From Ramlibacter sp. (GTDB taxonomy: Bacteria > Pseudomonadota > Gammaproteobacteria > Burkholderiales > Burkholderiaceae_C), in assembly GCA_029237735.1 (NCBI GenBank), contig JAQZBU010000042.1, positions 1 to 50,581 on the forward strand: 50,581 nucleotides of DNA, given 5' to 3'. The translations under genes and the position numbers were made by a program. Shown piece after piece: positions 35,261 through 44,680 of the stretch. The first letter of the stretch is position 1, and the number at the start of each line of letters is the position of its first letter. The notes under the pieces are model-generated. The model did not search any database, was not told the origin of the DNA, and worked only from the letters and a program-made list of their open reading frames with translations.

Positions 35261-37081
35261 ATGTTCCCCCAGCGCCTCGACTCGCCGCACGCCTACGACA
35301 TCGCCAAGGCGATGATCGACGGCTTCAACCGGCACTACCGGTTGTTCCGAACCGAGTCCTCCCGCGCCAAGCACCGGTTCGAGACGGCCGACTGGCACGG
35401 CCAGCAGCGGGCCCAGCGCGAGCGCATCGAGTTCTACGACCTGCGCGTGAAAGAGGCCGTGACGCGGCTCGAAAAAGAATTCAAGGCCGGCGAGCAGCCG
35501 ATGGAGGTGTGGCAGCAGGTCAAGCTGCACTACATCGGCCTCTTGGTGGACCACCACCAGCCGGAGCTGGCGGAGACCTTCTTCAACTCCGTCACCACCA
35601 AGATCCTGCACCGCACGCACTTCCACAACGATTTCATCTTCGTGCGGCCGGCCGTGTCCACCGAATACATCGAGAACGACGAGCCCGCCGCCATGCCCAC
35701 CTATCGCGCGTACTACCCCACGCGCGAGAGTCTTGGCGACACGGTCGTACGCATCGTCGACAACTTCCAGCTGCAGCGACCGTTCGAAGACCTTCAGCGC
35801 GACGCCGGCTACGTGGTGCAGGCGATGAGCGGACGGCTGGCGCAGGTGAAGCTGCGCGCCAACTTCCAGATCCAGGTGTTGTCGTCGCTGTTCTACCGCA
35901 ACAAGGGCGCCTACGTCGTCGGCAAGATCATCAACGGCTTCAACGAGGTGCCGTTCGCGCTGCCGATCCTGCACAACAAGCAGGGTAAGTTGATGATCGA
36001 CACCTGCCTGTTCGGCGAGGACGACCTGCAGGCGCTGTTCAGCTTCGCCCGCGCGTACTTCATGGTGGACATGGAGGTGCCCTCGGCCTACGTGCAGTTC
36101 CTGCGCTCGCTCATGCCGCGCAAGCCCCGCAACGAAATCTACAACGCACTGGGCCTGGCCAAGCAGGGCAAGACGCTGTTCTATCGCGACTTCCTCTACC
36201 ACCTGAAGCATTCGAGCGACAAATTTCGCATCGCGCCCGGCATCAAGGGCATGGTGATGCTGGTGTTCGACCTGCCGTCGTTTCCCTATGTATTCAAGCT
36301 GATCAAGGACTACTACCCGCCGCAGAAGGACACAACCCGCGAGAAGATCAAGGGCAAGTACCTGCTGGTCAAGCAGCACGACCGCGTGGGGCGCATGGCG
36401 GACACGCTGGAGTACAGCGAAGTCGCCTTTTCGCGGGACCGCTTCGAAGACGAGCTGATCGAGGAAATCCGCAAGTACGCGCCCAGCCAGCTGGAGATCA
36501 GCGACCGCGACGGCGACGGCCACGAGGAGGTCGTCATCAAGCACCTGTACATCGAGCGACGGATGATCCCGCTGAACATCTACCTGCAGGAAGCCTTCGA
36601 TGCCGGGCGTTCGTCGGGCCACGATGCCGCGGCGGCCGAGCAGGCGCGCGGCCAGATCGAGAGCGCGGTGGTGGAATATGGCAATGCCATCAAGGACCTG
36701 GTGGCCGCCAACATCTTCCCCGGCGACATGCTGTGGAAGAACTTCGGCGTCACCCGCAACGGCAAGGTCGTGTTCTACGACTACGTGCCGGAAGCACACA
36801 ACGAGGAAGAGGAAATGTCAGGCGAGGTCTGGTACACCGTCGGCCCTCACGATGTGTTCCCGGAAACGTTCGAGCCCTTCCTGCTGGGCAATGACGCCGT
36901 GCGCGAAGTGTTCATGAAGCACCATGCCGACCTGCTCCAGGCGTCCTTCTGGCAGGCCCACAAGGAGCGCATCCAGGCCGGCCACGTGCACGACGTGTTC
37001 CCGTACGAGCGTGACAAGCGGTTTGCCCGCAAGTACGCAGCCGTCCTCGGCGAGAGGGCCGAGGAGAGAGTCAGCATATGA
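35261..37081 (+). CDS. aceK: Isocitrate dehydrogenase kinase/phosphatase
   Basis: 606 residues. It phosphorylates and dephosphorylates isocitrate dehydrogenase, sending carbon into the glyoxylate bypass during growth on acetate or fatty acids. Length and sequence fit AceK throughout, with '[26 protein letters not shown]' (in pieces) as the ATP loop region and '[11 protein letters not shown]' and '[13 protein letters not shown]' as kinase-core segments. It follows can by 5 bases and overlaps the next gene as ATGA. aceA/aceB are not in the window, as usual in this group. Confidence 0.96.
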   Translation: MFPQRLDSPHAYDIAKAMIDGFNRHYRLFRTESSRAKHRFETADWHGQQRAQRERIEFYDLRVKEAVTRLEKEFKAGEQPMEVWQQVKLHYIGLLVDHHQPELAETFFNSVTTKILHRTHFHNDFIFVRPAVSTEYIENDEPAAMPTYRAYYPTRESLGDTVVRIVDNFQLQRPFEDLQRDAGYVVQAMSGRLAQVKLRANFQIQVLSSLFYRNKGAYVVGKIINGFNEVPFALPILHNKQGKLMIDTCLFGEDDLQALFSFARAYFMVDMEVPSAYVQFLRSLMPRKPRNEIYNALGLAKQGKTLFYRDFLYHLKHSSDKFRIAPGIKGMVMLVFDLPSFPYVFKLIKDYYPPQKDTTREKIKGKYLLVKQHDRVGRMADTLEYSEVAFSRDRFEDELIEEIRKYAPSQLEISDRDGDGHEEVVIKHLYIERRMIPLNIYLQEAFDAGRSSGHDAAAAEQARGQIESAVVEYGNAIKDLVAANIFPGDMLWKNFGVTRNGKVVFYDYVPEAHNEEEEMSGEVWYTVGPHDVFPETFEPFLLGNDAVREVFMKHHADLLQASFWQAHKERIQAGHVHDVFPYERDKRFARKYAAVLGERAEERVSI

Positions 37082-37566
37082 ACGCACGCGATGCCTGGGA
37101 GCTCGCCAGCTTCGTCGTGACGGTGGTGGCCCTGCCGTTCGCCATCGCGTTCTTCGCCTGGGAACAGCGTAAGGAACGCGACAACGAGGAGGAAGAGGGT
37201 TACCAGCTATTGTCTAACGCCTACAACGATTTTCTGAAGGTCGTGCTGGCCAACCCCGACCTGCACCTGCGAACCAACGAGCCGCTCGCGAATCCCACAC
37301 CGGAGCAAAATGAGCGGATGTTGGTGATTTTCGACATGTTGATGTCTCTATTCGAGCGGGCATATCTCGTGGCCTTCAAGCCGAAGATGAGCGAGACCGA
37401 GTCCCGGCGCTGGAACAGCTGGGACGACTACATGCGCGAGTGGTGCCGCCGCGAGGATTTCCACAACGCCCTGCCGCTGCTGCTGCGCGGCGAGGACCCC
37501 GAGTTCCAGAGCTACCTGCGCCGCATAGCCGAAGAGGAGCGTGGCGTCCTGATCCAGTTTTCCTAA
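37078..37566 (+). CDS. Small single-pass membrane protein, unknown function
   Basis: 162 residues. One N-terminal helix (about 8-27, [19 protein letters not shown]) is followed by a charged cytoplasmic domain that is helical, with '[21 protein letters not shown]' and '[16 protein letters not shown]' (in pieces). No known domain is recognised. It overlaps aceK by four bases (ATGA), so it is made together with AceK. GC content dips in the middle (37195-37380). Confidence 0.8.
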   Translation: MNARDAWELASFVVTVVALPFAIAFFAWEQRKERDNEEEEGYQLLSNAYNDFLKVVLANPDLHLRTNEPLANPTPEQNERMLVIFDMLMSLFERAYLVAFKPKMSETESRRWNSWDDYMREWCRREDFHNALPLLLRGEDPEFQSYLRRIAEEERGVLIQFS

Positions 37567-37590
37567 GTCAGTTTTCCCAAGGAGCAAACC

Positions 37591-38772
37591 ATGTCTGATT
37601 CCATCGTCATCGTCAGCGCCGCCCGCACCCCCATGGGCGGCTTCCAGGGCGACTTCTCGTCGCTCTCGGCCCACGACCTGGGCGGCGCGGCCATCAAGGC
37701 CGCCGTCGAGCGCGCTGGCATCCCCGGGGACGCCGTGGGCGAAGTGCTGTTCGGCAACTGCCTGATGGCCGGCCAGGGCCAGGCCCCGGCGCGCCAGGCG
37801 GCTTTCAAGGGCGGACTCCCCAAGAGCGCGGGCGCCGTCACGCTGTCCAAGATGTGCGGCTCCGGCATGAAGGCCGCGATGTTCGCGCACGACATGCTGT
37901 TGGCCGGCACCCATGATGTGATGGTCGCCGGTGGCATGGAAAGCATGACCAACGCCCCCTACCTCATGCTCAAGGGCCGCGGTGGTTACCGCATGGGCCA
38001 CGACAGGATCTTCGATCACATGATGCTGGACGGCCTCGAAGACGCGTACGAAGCCGGCCGGTCCATGGGCACCTTCGGCGAGGACTGCGCCGCCAAGTAC
38101 AAGTTCACGCGCGAGGCCCAGGACGCCTTCGCCATCGCCAGCGTGCAGCGCGCCAAGGCCGCGACCGAATCTGGCGCCTTCGCGACCGAGATCACACCGG
38201 TCACGGTGAAGGGCCGCGCCGGCGAGGTGGTGGTTGCCATCGACGAGGGCCCGGGCAAGGTCAAGCTCGACAAGATCCCCGCGCTCAAGCCCGCGTTCAA
38301 GAAGGACGGCACGATCACGGCCGCGTCCAGCTCCAGCATCAACGACGGCGCGGCCGCCCTGGTTCTGATGAAGGAGTCGACCGCATCGCGTTTCGGCAGC
38401 AAGCCGATCGCCCGTATCGTCGGCCACGCCATGCATGCGCAGGAGCCCGCTTGGTTCACCACGGCACCGGTCGGCGCGGTGCAGAAGTTGCTGGCCAAGA
38501 CCGGCTGGAAGGTGTCGGACGTGGATCTGTGGGAAGTGAACGAGGCTTTCGCCGTGGTGCCGATGGCCCTGATGGCGGAGTTGAAGGTCGCGCACGAGAT
38601 CGTCAACGTGAACGGCGGCGCCTGCGCGCTGGGCCACCCGATCGGCGCGTCCGGCGCCCGCATCATGGTCACGCTGATCCACGCGCTGAAGGCGCGCGGC
38701 GGCAAGCGCGGCATCGCCACGCTGTGCATTGGCGGCGGCGAGGGCACGGCCGTGGCCATCGAACTGCTATGA
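37591..38772 (+). CDS. Acetyl-CoA C-acetyltransferase / thiolase
   Basis: 393 residues. Catalytic Cys89 (LSKMCGSGMKA), His349 (CALGHPIGASGARI) and Cys379 (TLCIGGGEG) match biosynthetic thiolases such as PhaA almost residue for residue. It condenses or cleaves acetoacetyl-CoA or longer 3-ketoacyl-CoA. AAGGAGC precedes the ATG by 9 bases. The acyl-CoA dehydrogenase follows across a palindromic repeat, so this could be a fatty acid or isoleucine degradation pair. Confidence 0.94.
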   Translation: MSDSIVIVSAARTPMGGFQGDFSSLSAHDLGGAAIKAAVERAGIPGDAVGEVLFGNCLMAGQGQAPARQAAFKGGLPKSAGAVTLSKMCGSGMKAAMFAHDMLLAGTHDVMVAGGMESMTNAPYLMLKGRGGYRMGHDRIFDHMMLDGLEDAYEAGRSMGTFGEDCAAKYKFTREAQDAFAIASVQRAKAATESGAFATEITPVTVKGRAGEVVVAIDEGPGKVKLDKIPALKPAFKKDGTITAASSSSINDGAAALVLMKESTASRFGSKPIARIVGHAMHAQEPAWFTTAPVGAVQKLLAKTGWKVSDVDLWEVNEAFAVVPMALMAELKVAHEIVNVNGGACALGHPIGASGARIMVTLIHALKARGGKRGIATLCIGGGEGTAVAIELL

Positions 38773-38773
38773 C

Positions 38774-38847
38774 TTGTCATTGCGGGCTCGACCCGCAATC
38801 CATGGTGGCGCGCGAAGATGGATGCCGGATCAAGTCCGGCATGACAA
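38774..38847. repeat. 74-bp cloverleaf-forming palindromic element (REP/MITE-like)
   Basis: Terminal 7-bp inverted repeats TTGTCAT (38774-38780) and ATGACAA (38841-38847) enclose two hairpins: TGCGGG-ctcga-CCCGCA (38781-38797) and TGCCGGA-tcaag-TCCGGCA (38823-38841). A third pairing ATCCAT/ATGGAT joins them (38798-38803 with 38818-38823). The element fills the gap between the thiolase stop and the next ATG. I recall this 'tcattgcgggctcgacccgcaa' type as a dispersed proteobacterial repeat. Confidence 0.82.
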
Positions 38848-38851
38848 TCAG

Positions 38852-39982
38852 ATGCTGCTGACCCAAGACCAGGAAATGGTGCGCGACGCGGTTCGCGCGT
38901 TCGCGCAGGAGGAGCTCTGGCCCAACGCCCCGCGCTGGGACAAGGAGCATCACTTCCCGCGCGAGGCGCACCGCGGCCTGGCCGCGCTCGGTGCCTACGG
39001 CATCTGCGTGCCCGAGGAATTCGGCGGCGCCAACCTGGACTACGTGACGCTGGCGCTGGTGCTGGAGGAGATCGCCGCCGGTGACGGCGGCACCAGCACC
39101 GCGATCAGCGTCACCAACTGCCCGGTCAATGCCATCCTGATGCGCTACGGCAATGCGGCGCAGAAGAAGAAATGGCTCACGCGGCTGGCGCAGGGCGAGA
39201 TGCTCGGCGTGTTCTGCCTGACCGAGCCGCACGTGGGCAGCGATGCATCCGCGCTGCGCTCGACGGCCGTGAAGGATGGCGATGGTTGGGTGATCAACGG
39301 CGTCAAGCAGTTCATCACCAGCGGCAAGAACGGCGACCTTGCCGTCGTGATCGCCGTCACCGACAAGGGCGCGGGCAAGAAGGGCATGAGCGCCTTCCTG
39401 GTGCCTACCAACGAGCCGGGCTACGTGGTGGCGCGGTTGGAAGACAAGATTGGCCAGCATTCCAGCGACACTGCGCAGATCAACTTCGACAACTGCCGCG
39501 TCCCGGCCGAAAACCTGATCGGCGAGGAAGGCGAGGGCTACAAGATTGCCCTGTCGGCGCTGGAGGGCGGCCGCATCGGCATCGCGGCCCAGAGCGTGGG
39601 CATGGCCCGCAGCGCCTTCGAAGTGGCCCTGGCATACGCCAAGGAGCGCCAGAGCTTCGGCACCGCGATCATCAATCACCAGGCAGTAGGGTTTCGGCTT
39701 GCCGAGTGCGCCACGCAGCTTGAGGCCGCGCGCCAGCTGATCTGGCACGCGGCCACGCTGCGCGACGCGGGCAAGCCGTGCCTGAAGGAAGCGGCGATGG
39801 CCAAGCTGTTCGCCAGTGAGATGGCCGAGCAGGTCTGCAGCGCCGCCATCCAGACGCTGGGGGGCTATGGCTACGTGAGCGACTTCCCCGTCGAGCGCAT
39901 CTGGCGCGACGTTCGTGTGTGCCAGATCTACGAAGGCACTTCCGACGTGCAGAAAATCATCATCCAGCGGGCCCTGGCCTGA
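38852..39982 (+). CDS. Acyl-CoA dehydrogenase
   Basis: 376 residues. FAD acyl-CoA dehydrogenase with 'CLTEPHVGSDASALRSTAV' (in pieces) and catalytic Glu361 in 'IYEGTSDVQKIIIQR', the short/medium-chain position, so different in type from liuA. There is no clear ribosome site; the ATG lies 4 bases after the palindromic element, so the hairpin probably shapes translation initiation. An in-frame start further up would read through the repeat and is rejected. It is coupled to the YchJ-like gene by TGATG. Confidence 0.94.
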   Translation: MLLTQDQEMVRDAVRAFAQEELWPNAPRWDKEHHFPREAHRGLAALGAYGICVPEEFGGANLDYVTLALVLEEIAAGDGGTSTAISVTNCPVNAILMRYGNAAQKKKWLTRLAQGEMLGVFCLTEPHVGSDASALRSTAVKDGDGWVINGVKQFITSGKNGDLAVVIAVTDKGAGKKGMSAFLVPTNEPGYVVARLEDKIGQHSSDTAQINFDNCRVPAENLIGEEGEGYKIALSALEGGRIGIAAQSVGMARSAFEVALAYAKERQSFGTAIINHQAVGFRLAECATQLEAARQLIWHAATLRDAGKPCLKEAAMAKLFASEMAEQVCSAAIQTLGGYGYVSDFPVERIWRDVRVCQIYEGTSDVQKIIIQRALA

Positions 39983-40395
39983 TGCAGGCGGGAGCCGCGT
40001 GCCCTTGTGGCCGTCTGGGTCCCGGCAGGAAGGCCTTGTCTCTGGCCCAGTGTTGCGGGCGCTACATCGGCCACCTCGACGATGCCCCCGCGCCCGACGC
40101 CGAGTCCCTGATGCGTTCGCGCTATACGGCCCACGTGCTGTGCGACGCGAACTACGTCCTGGCCACCTGGTATGTCGCCACGCGTCCGGATGTCAACGTC
40201 GAGTTCGAGCCGGGCACGAAATGGCTGGGCCTGGAAGTGAGGGGTCATCGCGCCATCGATGCAACCCATGCCGAAGTCGAATTCGTCGCCCGTTACCGCA
40301 TCGCCGGGCGCGGGGTGCGTCTGCACGAGCGCAGCCGTTTCATGCGGGACGACGGGCGGTGGTACTACGTGGACGGGGACATACTGAACCCATGA
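39982..40395 (+). CDS. YchJ/UPF0225 family protein (SEC-C motif)
   Basis: 137 residues. The N-terminal metal-binding motif has CPCG at 7-10 and CC at 24-25 ('LAQCCGRYI'), the SEC-C-like knuckle of YchJ, followed by an NTF2-like cone fold with 'LMRSRYTAHVL' and the C-terminal 'RFMRDDGRWYYVDGDI'. The role of the family is unknown. The start overlaps the acyl-CoA dehydrogenase stop, and its stop overlaps the HAD gene start (ATGA). Confidence 0.93.
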   Translation: MQAGAACPCGRLGPGRKALSLAQCCGRYIGHLDDAPAPDAESLMRSRYTAHVLCDANYVLATWYVATRPDVNVEFEPGTKWLGLEVRGHRAIDATHAEVEFVARYRIAGRGVRLHERSRFMRDDGRWYYVDGDILNP

Positions 40396-41078
40396 AATTC
40401 GATGCGGTGCTGTTCGATTGCGACGGCGTGCTCGTGGACAGCGAGCTCATCACCAACGGTGTCCTGCGCGACATGCTGGAAGAGCTGGGTTGGAAGCTCA
40501 GTCCCGCGGAGTGCATGCGCCTCTTCGTGGGCAAGGCCGTGAAGGACGAGCGCGCGCTGATCGAGGCGCAAACCGGCCAGCCGCTGACCGAGGAATGGCT
40601 GGTGCACTTTCGCGAGCGGCGCAACGAAGGCCTGATGAAGCGCGTAAAGCCGATCCGCGGCGCGATCGATGCTGTGGCTCTGGTCCACCAACGTTTCCAG
40701 GGGCGGATTGCCTGCGCCTCGGGCGCCGACCGCTTCAAGGTCGATCTGCAGCTGGAGAAATGCGGCCTGATGCCTTACTTCAAGGGCCGCATCTTCAGCG
40801 GCCATGAATTGCCCCGGTCCAAGCCGGCGCCGGACGTGTACCTGGCCGCTGCCGCCGCACTGGGTGTGCCGCCGGATCGCTGCGCGGTCATCGAAGACAC
40901 GGTAACGGGCGTGACGGCCGGCGTCGCCGCCGGCGCGACGGTGTTCGGCTACAGCCCGCCCGAGGCCGGGCACGACGCGCCGGGCGCGTTGCGCGCCGCG
41001 GGCGCCGCATGGATATTCGACGACATGAAGCAGCTGGCGGATGCGCCCTTCAGTGCTGGAATTTCCCCTCGCGCGTGA
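40392..41078 (+). CDS. HAD-superfamily phosphatase (beta-phosphoglucomutase/GS1-like)
   Basis: 228 residues. HAD motif I FDCDGVLVDSE (with two catalytic aspartates near residues 9 and 11), motif II in 'ACASGADRFK', motif III lysine in 'PRSKPAPDVYL' and motif IV 'CAVIEDTVTGV' are intact. The small helical cap after motif I makes it a subclass I sugar-phosphate phosphatase. The ATG overlaps the YchJ stop. Its 3' end overlaps the convergent binding-protein gene by 29 bases. Confidence 0.91.
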   Translation: MKFDAVLFDCDGVLVDSELITNGVLRDMLEELGWKLSPAECMRLFVGKAVKDERALIEAQTGQPLTEEWLVHFRERRNEGLMKRVKPIRGAIDAVALVHQRFQGRIACASGADRFKVDLQLEKCGLMPYFKGRIFSGHELPRSKPAPDVYLAAAAALGVPPDRCAVIEDTVTGVTAGVAAGATVFGYSPPEAGHDAPGALRAAGAAWIFDDMKQLADAPFSAGISPRA

Positions 41079-42192
41079 CGATGGCCAGGTCCACCAGCGT
41101 CAGCCCGGCGTGATTCCCGGCCTGGTAGCGCGCGCGCAGGCCGCCGCCCAGGTCGAGCCCGCCGGCAGTGTGCAGGCTACGCACGAACCCCTCACGCGTG
41201 GGGTTCGGCCCAGCCAGTCGCAACGCCATCACCAGCGCCTTCGCCGTGAGGTATCCCTCCAGGCTGCCGTAAGAAAACTCCTGCCCCGGGCGCTGCCGGA
41301 TGAAATCGTCCTGGTATTCGCGCGTCACCTGGCTCTTGCGCTCCCAGGGGCTGGGCACCACCTGCGAGAACACCATGCCCCGCGCCTGCTCGCCGAGCCG
41401 CCGCGCCAGCTGCGCGGAGCCTGAATTCACCGCGTTGAACGTGGCGCGCGCGCGCGCCGCCTGGGCCTTGCGGACCAGGCGCTCGTACATCGCCGGGCTT
41501 CCGTGGTTGAGCACCACCTGCGCATTGGACGCGCCGATCCGGGTGACCATGTCGTCGACCTGTGCGTCGGTAGTCTCCGACTTGAACGGCAGGTCCAGCA
41601 CCAGCTCCATGCCCGACTCGCCGCACAGGCGCTTGACGTTGGCCAGATGCTGCAGGCCGGTCTCCGAGTCCGAACGCACAAAAGCCACGCGGGTGCTGCC
41701 CGTCTTGCGGGCATAGTCCAGCAGCGCGCGGAATTCCTCCAGGTGCTCGGCTCGTACGGGGAACACCAGCGGCTGGTGCGGGCGGCGCAAGGTGGGCGAG
41801 CCGGCCATCGGCCCGAAGAAAGGCACGTTCGATTCAACGGCCACCTTCATCACCGCGGTCGACGGCCCGCCTTCGATGGATCCGAACAACAGAAAGGCCT
41901 TGTCCTGGATGAGCAGCTGCCTGGCGTTGGCTTCCGCGCGGTCGGCACGGTTGTCGTCGTCCAGCGTCTTGAGCACGATCGTGCGGCCATGTACTCCACC
42001 TTGCTTGTTGGCGGCCGCGAGGTAGACCTGCACCCCGGCCAGAACGGCCGTGCCGTAGTCGTTCTTGCCGTCTTGCAGCGTAATCGTCTGCCCGATCAGG
42101 ATCTGCTTGGGCGTGACGCCGTCGACCGCACCTGCGGCCGGGCTGAACAACAGGAGGAAAACAGCCAGGAAAGCCAGGACGTGACGCAGCAT
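41050..42192 (-). CDS. Periplasmic branched-chain amino acid-type (LivK-like) substrate-binding protein
   Basis: 380 residues with a clear signal peptide (MLRHVLAFLAVFLLLFSPAAGA). The mature protein is a type I periplasmic-binding fold: 'ILIGQTITLQDGKNDYGTAVLAGVQVYLAAANKQGGVHG' in pieces, 'LFGSIEGGPSTAV' and 'VPFFGPMAGS'. No permease or ATPase genes adjoin it, so it is an orphan receptor. It is divergent from a hybrid histidine kinase across 141 bases and may present a ligand to it. The C-terminal coding end overlaps the HAD gene. Confidence 0.9.
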   Translation of the reverse strand: MLRHVLAFLAVFLLLFSPAAGAVDGVTPKQILIGQTITLQDGKNDYGTAVLAGVQVYLAAANKQGGVHGRTIVLKTLDDDNRADRAEANARQLLIQDKAFLLFGSIEGGPSTAVMKVAVESNVPFFGPMAGSPTLRRPHQPLVFPVRAEHLEEFRALLDYARKTGSTRVAFVRSDSETGLQHLANVKRLCGESGMELVLDLPFKSETTDAQVDDMVTRIGASNAQVVLNHGSPAMYERLVRKAQAARARATFNAVNSGSAQLARRLGEQARGMVFSQVVPSPWERKSQVTREYQDDFIRQRPGQEFSYGSLEGYLTAKALVMALRLAGPNPTREGFVRSLHTAGGLDLGGGLRARYQAGNHAGLTLVDLAIVTREGKFQH

Positions 42193-42333
42193 GGTGTGGG
42201 AAGGGAGAGTGCAGATATCACAACAATCCTAGCCAGGCGTTGTGGCACTGTCCAGCAGACGCTTGTAATATGCCTCAGCGGTGGCACGGCCATGCCCGGC
42301 CGGCATGCGACCGCGGGTCAGGAGGAACGTTGC

Positions 42334-44643
42334 ATGGATAAAGCAGCGGCCGAGGTGGTACAGCCGGGTTCTACCGTGGCACCAAGGCCGCTTAAGCCGG
42401 TCGACGATGGCTCGCGCGCGTTGCGTTTTCGCCTCTTCCTGCTCGCGGCCAGCGGCCTTGCTCCTCTGGCGCTTGTGTTGTTTTTGGCCAGCGCGTACCT
42501 GGCCCAGGAGCGCCGCACCGAGACTCAACGCTCCGCCCTGGAACTCTCTCGCGCCCTGGCCACCGCCGTGGATGCTGAATTGGGCTCCACCATCTCCCTG
42601 CTGGAGAACCTGGCGATCTCGTCGGACCTCCAGAACATCGCCGCGGCGCGATTGGCGACCGAAGACTTCGCCCGGCTCGCGCAGCTGATGGCCCAAAGCC
42701 AGAAATGGATGATGATTGTCGTGGCCGATGACAAAGGTGAGGTGCTGGCGCGAGAAGGCCCGGTCGCGGCGGCCACGCGCGGCGGCATAGTCGATCTGGA
42801 AAGCGTGGCGCAGGTCAGGGCCACGCGGGCCCCCGCCGTGGGCCGGGTCGTCGGGGGTTCGGGTGGCCGCGCTGCCTTCGCGGTACGCATTCCCGTGGTC
42901 AAGGATGGGCGCCTGCGCTACGTGTTGTCCGCCGTAGTGTCCACCGATCGCATCCTCGATGTGGTTGCGCGGCGGCAGGTGACGCCCTCGTGGGTTGCCG
43001 CCGTGTATGACCAGGACGGCAACGTGGTGGCCAGCTCGCGCGCTGCCGATGCGCTGCGGTATCCGGCGTCGCTCGGGGACCTGGTCAAGGCGGGCGGCGA
43101 GGAAGGTGCGGGCATCACCCGGACGGTGGAAGGCGTCGAAACCTACACTGGCTTCAGCCGCCTGCGGTCCTCGCAGTGGGTTGTGGCGGTGGGCATCCCG
43201 GCGGACGCCGCCAACGCCGACCTGCGCCGGGTGATCGCTGCCGTGGGCGCCGGCACCGCGGCCTCGCTGGCGCTGCTGGCATTGCTGGCCTGGCGTACGG
43301 CCCGCGGCATCAGCGGCCCGATCGACATTCTCAAGCGCGCGGCGGCCGACCTCGGCGCGGGCAAGCACGTGGCGCTGCGGCCGCTCGGCGTCGAGGAACT
43401 CGACGAAGTAGCCTGGGCGCTGCGTCAGGCGGCCATCGATCGCGACGATGCGAACGAGCGCCGCGGCAAGGTTGAGGCCGAGCGTGAACACCTGCTTGTC
43501 CAGCTCGCGGAGGCGCTGCATGTGGCGGAGCAGGCCAATCGCAACAAGGATGAATTCCTGGCCTTGCTGGGCCACGAACTGCGCAACCCGCTCGCGCCGA
43601 TCCTGAACGCCGTGCACCTGATCGGCCTCAAGGATGACGACCGGACGCTGCCGGAGCGCCGCATCATCCAGCGCCAGCTCAGCTACGTCACGCGCATGGT
43701 CGACGACCTGCTGGATGCCTCGCGCATCACCAGCAACCGCTTCGCGATCAACCTGCGGCCGCTGCGCCTGGTGCCCGTCCTGGAGCAGACCGTCGAGGCG
43801 CAGCGGCCGAACTTCGGCTCGCGCACCGTCAACCTGCGCATCGATGACGCGGCGCGGGGCGAGTGGGTCCGCGCCGACGAGGCGAGGCTGGTACAGATTT
43901 TCAACAACATCCTGGGCAATGCCATCAAATTCACCGCGCCGACGGGGGCGATCGACATCGAGGCCCGCAAGGTGGACCGCAGTATCGAGATCGTCTTTCG
44001 CGATGACGGCGCGGGCATGTCCGCGGAGCACCTTCGCCGTGCCTTCGATCTGTTCTGGCAGGCGCCCAACCGTGCGGCCGGCGCCAGCGCCGGCCTGGGC
44101 CTGGGCCTCGCCATCGTCAGGAGCCTGATCGAAATGCAAGGCGGCACCGTCCAGGCGCACAGCGACGGGGAGGGGTGTGGCATGGTGATTACCATCACGC
44201 TGCCGGTGGGCGAGCCACCGAACGAAGAACCGACGGTCCCGCGCATGGGCGCGGGCGCGGCGTCCACACGGGTGCTGGTCGTAGACGACAATGAGGACGC
44301 CGCAGACACACTGTCGATGCTGCTCAACGCCTCCGGCTTGGAGGTGCGGGTGGCCTATACGCCGCAGTCGGCGCTTGACGCGGTCGCGTCTTTCCAGCCA
44401 GAGATCGTGCTTCTGGACATCGGCCTGCCCGAGATGGACGGCTACGAAGTCGCGCGTCGGCTGCGCTCGGGCGATCGCCCGTTCCAGGGGAGGCTGGTCG
44501 CGCTCACAGGCTATGGGCAGGAGCGGGACGTGCGCAGGGCCCACGAAGCGGGTTTCGATGCGCACCTGATCAAGCCGGTAGAGCCGGAGACGCTGTTCCA
44601 GCTGCTGGCGCGGCTGGCCTCGGCCTCGCCGCCGCAGGCCTGA
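42334..44643 (+). CDS. Hybrid sensor histidine kinase/response regulator
   Basis: 769 residues from an ATG with GGAGGAACG before it. First membrane helix (32-56), periplasmic Cache-type domain (about 60-295), second helix (about 300-322), HAMP-like linker, then HisKA with His414 in LLGHELRNPLAPIL. The ATPase domain has the N box (FNNILGNAIKF), G1 (DDGAGMS) and G2 (GLGLGLAIV). A C-terminal receiver has Asp651/Asp652 and phospho-acceptor Asp695 (LLDIGLPEMDG), with Lys in 'HLIKPVEP'. There is no output domain, so the signal passes to another protein. Upstream is the divergent periplasmic binding protein, a possible signal partner. Confidence 0.93.
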   Translation: MDKAAAEVVQPGSTVAPRPLKPVDDGSRALRFRLFLLAASGLAPLALVLFLASAYLAQERRTETQRSALELSRALATAVDAELGSTISLLENLAISSDLQNIAAARLATEDFARLAQLMAQSQKWMMIVVADDKGEVLAREGPVAAATRGGIVDLESVAQVRATRAPAVGRVVGGSGGRAAFAVRIPVVKDGRLRYVLSAVVSTDRILDVVARRQVTPSWVAAVYDQDGNVVASSRAADALRYPASLGDLVKAGGEEGAGITRTVEGVETYTGFSRLRSSQWVVAVGIPADAANADLRRVIAAVGAGTAASLALLALLAWRTARGISGPIDILKRAAADLGAGKHVALRPLGVEELDEVAWALRQAAIDRDDANERRGKVEAEREHLLVQLAEALHVAEQANRNKDEFLALLGHELRNPLAPILNAVHLIGLKDDDRTLPERRIIQRQLSYVTRMVDDLLDASRITSNRFAINLRPLRLVPVLEQTVEAQRPNFGSRTVNLRIDDAARGEWVRADEARLVQIFNNILGNAIKFTAPTGAIDIEARKVDRSIEIVFRDDGAGMSAEHLRRAFDLFWQAPNRAAGASAGLGLGLAIVRSLIEMQGGTVQAHSDGEGCGMVITITLPVGEPPNEEPTVPRMGAGAASTRVLVVDDNEDAADTLSMLLNASGLEVRVAYTPQSALDAVASFQPEIVLLDIGLPEMDGYEVARRLRSGDRPFQGRLVALTGYGQERDVRRAHEAGFDAHLIKPVEPETLFQLLARLASASPPQA

Positions 44644-44680
44644 GGGGCTGAGGGGGCGGGGCTTTGCCGGCCCGCGTGCG

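Noticed and set aside
38729..38851. N-terminal extension of the acyl-CoA dehydrogenase through the palindromic element
   Set aside because: It would translate the repeat and the end of the thiolase gene; the family N-terminus starts at 38852.
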